A DNA stretch of 64,000 bases, taken from contig CM056993.1 in the NCBI GenBank assembly GCA_029891345.1, positions 109,855,800 to 109,919,799 on the forward strand, written 5' to 3'. Below, piece by piece: positions 58,900 through 64,000 of this stretch (the stretch's first letter is position 1; the number at the start of each line of letters is the position of its first letter). A program made the translations under genes and the position numbers. The notes below the pieces were generated by a model. That model had not been told where the DNA came from. It searched no databases and saw only the letters and a list, made by a program, of their open reading frames with translations. The stretch is from Dryococelus australis (Eukaryota; Arthropoda; Insecta; Phasmatodea; Phasmatidae).

Positions 58900-59175
58900 C
58901 TATTATTTACATGATGGGAGTGTGTACGACGTACCATACTTTCCTCGTATCAAAGTTCTTGGTTTATTTAATCCTTATACCAATCTGTTTTCCTCTTACG
59001 CAAGTATTTTGCATACTATCCCACGTGATATGCTTGTCGCCCTCCCCCTTTATGGGCATCTACATCCCTTGTTATTTTAGATGGACTATGGGTATCCTAA
59101 TTCAAAATTCTTATTTTCTGGTCACGAATCATGTGCCCGAGGTCGTACACGTGTTTCCTAAACACTCTGTATAGC
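58900..59175. repeat. Possible transposon end
   Basis: The segment ends CACGTGTTTCCTAAACACTC plus TGTATA. Reversed, this reads TATACAGAGTGTTTAGGAAA, resembling the TATACAGG(N)TGTT ends of the mariner-like element at 42711. The partner end was not identified. The overlapping 121- and 94-residue frames have no recognisable domain. Confidence 0.3.
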
Positions 59176-59194
59176 TAAAATACACATGAGTAAA

Positions 59195-59352
59195 AGTTAT
59201 TTTTTACCATTCAACTAATTAATTTTATATTAACAGAAGAATAAAATGCTTGTGATACACGATTTATTTTGGAAAGAATCAAACAAATATTACATGGAGT
59301 GGTTTTTCGAAGGTTTGATTCTAAAAGTGTGAGAACTCTGCGAATAGACTGT
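59195..59352 (+). mobile_element. Family B right-end fragment
   Basis: The right half of family B is recognisable: AATGCTTGTGATACACGATT, TACATGGAGTGGTTTTTCGA and GTGTGAGAACTCTGCGAATA plus GACTG. The left half is absent or unrecognisable. Confidence 0.65.
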
Positions 59353-60365
59353 AGTCTCTTTATATGTATTACAACTTGAAAATACCGTTTGGTCTGTCTT
59401 TGAGGTTTGCACGATTTTGTTTAAGAAACGCGAAATATCTCAAGAGATTTATTTGGGAGTTTTCTGAAGTGCATGCTGTTTCAGTAAGATACAAATGTAA
59501 ATTCGTTCAAGGATTTACATGGAAACGTGTATTTCTAAAAATTTGTAAAGCATTTTAGACGCCGACTTGGTACGCGTCTCAGGACCTTGTAAGTGCTGGC
59601 GCGAGCGATCCCGATGTCAAATCCTGTCTCGAGACATGCCTGTCTGTAATATTGACCCGTGCAAAAAAATTCACTTAATTTTCGGGAACACCGTCCTTTC
59701 ATGCCCATTGTAGACAGTCATATACTTGTTGCAATGGAAGACTATATTTGGCAGGTACTGTACTCTGAGAAGCTCAGTGCTTAATGATCTGCGCTGTTTA
59801 ACGTTATGACTGGTTCATATCACTGATCACCAAACACAGATACCACGGATTATTGGTTGTGATAACGGAACAAGTTATTTGCCAGCAAGTATACTAGGCA
59901 TCGAAAATTTTCTAATTTGCACACTAAAAATACTAAGGGAATGAAAGGGTTTATGATTGATATAATAACATAATGCCCAGGTAAAGAAAAACCCGTTGTA
60001 TTCTTTTACCCGGGTACTTGGCTGTTTCTTCCTCCTTTTCACATACCTGCATTTTTGTGCTGTTAGTAGGACGTAGGCTAAACTTAATGACTCTAACTTA
60101 TTGTGCCTTCACTGCAAGGTTGCCTTCCATCTCGTGTCGACGAACAATGCTGAGTCATGAATGAATAATTCGGAAGGAGTCACAGCTGTGAAGGTTACGT
60201 GAGGTATTTTTTAGTCAGCCATTTCCTGTTAGTGGCGTGGTAATGCAATCTTCACTAGGTGTGCTCGTCTCTTTTGCAGGTTCATGGCTCGTACATCGCC
60301 TTTGCAGGTTCATGCATATGCGTTTAGTTACGTGCGGTTTGGATCGTTAAGCGGGAACCAGTCTC

Positions 60366-60611
60366 GTTGAGTTGACAGATTTGAGCGGCTCATGACAACG
60401 AGGTCTTGAGAGCCGATGAGGGTGAAATGAGCAGCACCGAAATGCAAGGGCGGGGGAAACGGGAGATCCCCGAGAAAACCCGCCGATCAGTGACATCGTC
60501 CGGCACAATCCCCACTTGCGAAAATCTGCGAGTGACCCGACCGGGGATTGAACTCGGTTCGCATTGGTGGGAAGCGAGCGGGCTAACCGCTCAGCCACCG
60601 CGGCCCTCGGG
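60366..60611 (-). mobile_element. tRNA-derived SINE (family S-III), with target duplication
   Basis: On the minus strand the head reads CCGCGGTGGCTGAGCGGTTA with B box GAGTTCAATCCCC, resembling a Ser/Leu-type tRNA. The body includes GGGATCTCCCGTTTCCCCCG and ends TCTCAAGACCTCGTTGTCAT. The direct repeat ACCAGTCTC flanks it (60357-60365 and 60612-60620). Confidence 0.85.
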
Positions 60612-61278
60612 ACCAGTCTCAATTCAAGTTGATTTTAATAGGGGGATACTTATTCTTTCTTTCAAAGTTGGTGTCTTGCAGGTAAATGTAAGAGTGATAG
60701 ACACGTTAAGAATAGCTATTAAAAAAAAAAAAACTGCCCTAGCAGTGTCGATAACTTATATTTAAAAAGTGCTTTATTTTGATGCACAACCCTTAATTTG
60801 TAATTTTCCGACGGTGAAGCATTAATTCGTCCTTTATTGTAGTTTTAAAAAATTTACTTATTAAAAACTGACACTGCAATAGCAATAAATACCCATAAAT
60901 CTAAAAAATAGACACTACGAAATGAATTCAGAACTCATCTCCGTAAAATACGAGGAAGTGGCACTGGCTAGATGGTTACAACTGACGTACTCCAGGAAAA
61001 TGACCACACTACTGCCATTTTGACATGGCTACCTCAGTCTCCTACAGTGCTCTTCCTCTGCGCCTTCTCTCGCATATCAACTCTATACTCATTGTTTTAC
61101 ATTTTTATGTAGCCAATTATCAATCCAGTTTATATTACTAATGCATTCACATAATTCACTTTTATATTTTCGTATGTCACGTTCGTTAACCACGAATTAA
61201 AACTTTCTCTTCCTCCATCATGACGTCTCAATAAATAGCGCGTACGACATGCCCCTTACTCAAATCATACGTTATGAA

Positions 61279-61297
61279 GGGGGGGGGGGGGGGGGGG
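61279..61297. repeat. Poly-G tract (19 bp)
   Basis: The longest G run in the window, in an otherwise AT-rich region with no recognised gene. Confidence 0.9.
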
Positions 61298-61768
61298 TTT
61301 ACGTTTTCCACATTTTAAATAATTTATTTTGCATGCCGTATTACTTAAACCGATTATCGAAGTTTCTATGCTATTTATTTCCCACGCAAATTTTCTAAAT
61401 CAATGAAAGATTTAAATAGCTTAATTCTCTCTGTGAAAGTATGAGAACAGAAATGTTAACCATGGCGAATAAAAAATGGTACTGCAGATAGGGCAAGCAA
61501 AGTTATATGAAAACTGGAACAGCTATCCGCAAAAAATTACAGCAATGAGTAGACTTGCTGAAGCGCCGTTCATAATGTTCATAATGTTCGTGTTATCACA
61601 TAAGTGACAAGTTGCAAAGTGAACGCTGTAAACTCAACAGTTAGTTATTAAATCACGTTCGATTTGACGAACATTATTTCGTTAATTTTCACAATATTCA
61701 ACAAATTCTGAATTTTAAATACTCTGTTATAAAATATATTGAAATAATGGCAGTGTTGCTACATATCA

Positions 61769-62080
61769 CACTGTAAAAAATTTGTAATTTTTACTGAGAA
61801 ATTCTTTGTAATTTTACAAATGCTTGTAAGAGTAAAAATATTTATCTTGTAAACATACTCGATTGTAAAACTACAATGGCCGTGTTTGTAATATACCTCA
61901 AGAAATGTTTGTACTATACTGACTCGTTTCCACAAATTTCAGAGAAATGGCGGACACTCAACAACGTCAAACTGTATATAGCTCAATACATCTCATATTT
62001 GTTTTACAAAGGATTTTCTTGGCAATTGGGTTTCCGAGGTTTTTTCTTATAAAACTACAAAGAAATGTTTAGAGTGCAAG
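61769..62080. repeat. Possible TIR element (CACTGTAAA ends)
   Basis: Left CACTGTAAAAAATTTGTAA and right (complement) GCACTCTAAACATTTCTTTG are weakly inverted. The sequence between is rich in TTGTAATTTT-type repeats. No target duplication was found. A tentative call. Confidence 0.35.
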
Positions 62081-63746
62081 TGTTGTGTGTTGTTTTTATT
62101 CTTGTTCACACACCCATATTTTAATCTCTAAACTATAGTCATAAAATCTATCCACCTAAACTGAAAGTAATTTAAATTAAATATACTTTAGATTCACTTG
62201 CCGTAATTTTAACAAATTTGTAACACGAATATTGTAATTCTTCAAGATAAAACTGATGAATGGTTATTAATAAATAAAAAAAAGATATCGTACACTGCTC
62301 TCATCAGCTTTGTTCCGTTAAAAAATAGATTAGCACACTCATTCCTACCCTATGCTATAACAAGTTCCTAAATTTAATGCGCCTTAATTAAACCTAATGT
62401 TGACAGATAGACATATAAATACTACAACAGAAGAACCGTTTGAGTAATGTTTCGAACTAGGGTCTCTATGTTCATACAAATACCCAATATTAGCAGGTCA
62501 AGTTTTGAGGAAACAAGTAGAAAAGTAAAACAGAAAATTTTCATTAAAATTACGAATTAAAATTTTTGGTGACAGAAGGCCTTAATTACTCATCGCTTTG
62601 TTCCGATTAGTCGGGTTAGATACTACAATAATGTGTTGTAAATGTCGAGGATTTTAAATTAATAAAGAACTTCCTTTTCTCTGTATTCCGCATGAATTGT
62701 AAAATTTTGAAAAATCCGCTTCAGGATAGATTAGGTGCGTTTTAGTCAACGTATGAAAAAAACCTCTTTTGAAAAAAAATTGAAATAATTATTTTTGTTT
62801 TAAAATTAATTTGGGCCTACAGTGGACTAAACCAGATTTGATTATTTAAAAGTGAAAAATTTTGGACTTCAATGAAACATATTTTTAATTTTCTATTTTC
62901 TTGCAGTATACGAAACTGTTATGTGAATAAACATTCACCGCATTACCAGGGTCTGTGCTGAAACATCTTTTAAGCGGACTATGTAACTGTGCGTCCAAGG
63001 TCAAGAAACAAGGGAGTGACACGGGCGACAGTTACACGCACGCCTAGCACCTCATCGCTCCTACTCGCAAGGCGTGCAGTGTGTCCGTCGTAATGCTGTA
63101 CTGTGCAAATTAGATATGTTACATAGGGATTTTATTATACGCGTGAAAGACCACATACTAAACTACGCCCGTATCTTTTACGTTTCTCTTGCCGCTTAAG
63201 GAAACTGAATAGGCAAATTTTAAAAATGCTATATTTGACCGCTTTCACGATTTTTTTTTTCTCCAAGAATGCACTTAATATGACAAAAGTAAAAAAATAG
63301 GGCCATAGATAATTGGTTTTTATCTTTTCTGACAAAAAGTCATATTTCCAGAACTTTTATTTGCCGAAACACACATTTACGCACAAACAAAGATTTCACA
63401 GAAACCGTTTCAGTACAAAGGACTCTTAATGCATGATGTAATCATGGTTATCCCACAGAGAATAATAATTTAAGGCAAAGCACAGCAGTATGTTTATTAA
63501 AACATCGCATCGGCATACGATTGTACTTAATTATTGAATACCGTACCTAGGCCTGTCTTGAGAGCCCGTGTCCTAGTCACACAACATGTAAGTAAGTACC
63601 CAGAAGTAAGGTAGCTCGCCGGTTCATTTGATGTGGGTGTGACCATTTGCTGATTGGTTGTGCGAGGATCTGGAAAGGACGATGCATCTCATTGGTTACT
63701 GCGTGAGTTGTTGGCCTGGCTGTCGGCTGGCAAGTAAGTTAATGAA
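62081..63746. other. Unassigned AT-rich sequence
   Basis: Very AT-rich with T and A homopolymers. No frame above 66 codons. Confidence 0.45.
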
Positions 63747-64000
63747 GATCTGTCCACGGGAAAATGAGCACTTTTGAAAGCAGTGCTTAAGATCTACCTG
63801 TACGCACGTTGTGTACTCTTTCACCTTATGTAAAATTAGCATTGTTATGGGCCTCATCACTTTATTCATGCGTCGGTCAAGTGATACTAAGAAATGATTT
63901 AAAAAGCAAATATTTTACAAATCCGCTCATTTTTATAAATATGCTCATTAAAAAAGCAGAAAACGAAAGAAATCATTTAAGTTATCACAAATTGTTACCT
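63747..64000 (+). mobile_element. MITE family A, copy 11 (cut by the window end)
   Basis: Begins ATCTGTCCACGGGAAAATGA followed by GCACTTTTGAAAGC. It carries the GGGCCTCATCACTTTATTCA block and runs off the window at TTATCACAAATTGTTACCT. The right inverted repeat should lie within about 180 bp beyond the window. Confidence 0.8.

Noticed and set aside
1-64000. A new multi-gene defence or biosynthetic system
   Set aside because: Only one real exon and several broken transposon genes are seen. No cluster of intact genes supports such a system.

Overview
This window looks like a piece of a large, AT-rich, gene-poor insect genome. The one exon I can recognise belongs to an animal ETS transcription factor. 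Almost everything else I can explain is DNA transposons (Tc1/mariner-like, hAT-type and piggyBac-type, mostly short non-autonomous copies) plus tRNA-derived SINEs with internal A and B boxes. The SINE types resemble those I associate with polyneopteran insects (stick insects, cockroaches, grasshoppers), but that placement is an inference. There are no bacterial-style operons, rRNA genes, genuine tRNA genes or CRISPR arrays.

Layout. 1-24 kb: mostly unassigned AT-rich sequence with a minisatellite (4.8 kb), a GC-rich island (8.1-8.5 kb), a TTAA-flanked piggyBac-type MITE (11.05-11.35 kb), scattered MITEs of three families that share one type of terminal inverted repeat (called A, B and C here), and microsatellites at 20.7 and 21.5 kb. 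24.5-26.2 kb: the only gene evidence, a 255-bp exon (25186-25440, plus strand) encoding a PNT/SAM (Pointed) domain. It lies between two hAT-type elements, each with a perfect 8-bp target-site duplication, one ending 41 bp before the exon and the other starting 81 bp after it. 27-40 kb: more A/B/C MITEs, a 390-bp hairpin element (31.85-32.24 kb), a degraded LINE reverse-transcriptase fragment (32.3 kb) and SINEs. 40.7-47.1 kb: a transposon-rich block with two broken Tc1-like elements (one split by a SINE), a mariner-like element with long TIRs, and a roughly 400-bp foldback repeat. 48.3-51.1 kb: two further TIR elements and a GC-rich island followed by an imperfect inverted repeat. 51.8-57.3 kb: SINEs and nested MITEs, including two clear element-within-element insertions. 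57.6-64 kb: a broken transposase fragment, one SINE with target duplication, homopolymers, and an A-family MITE cut by the window end.

How it fits together. The simplest reading is that much of the window is intron or flanking sequence of one ETS-family gene on the plus strand. Neighbouring exons, including the ETS DNA-binding domain, were not found and probably lie outside the window. The other coding remnants are transposase or reverse-transcriptase relics with stops and frameshifts. I found no new multi-gene system. The most informative features are the density and nesting of the three related MITE families, the two hAT insertions crowding the exon, and two long hairpins that could form double-stranded RNA if transcribed.
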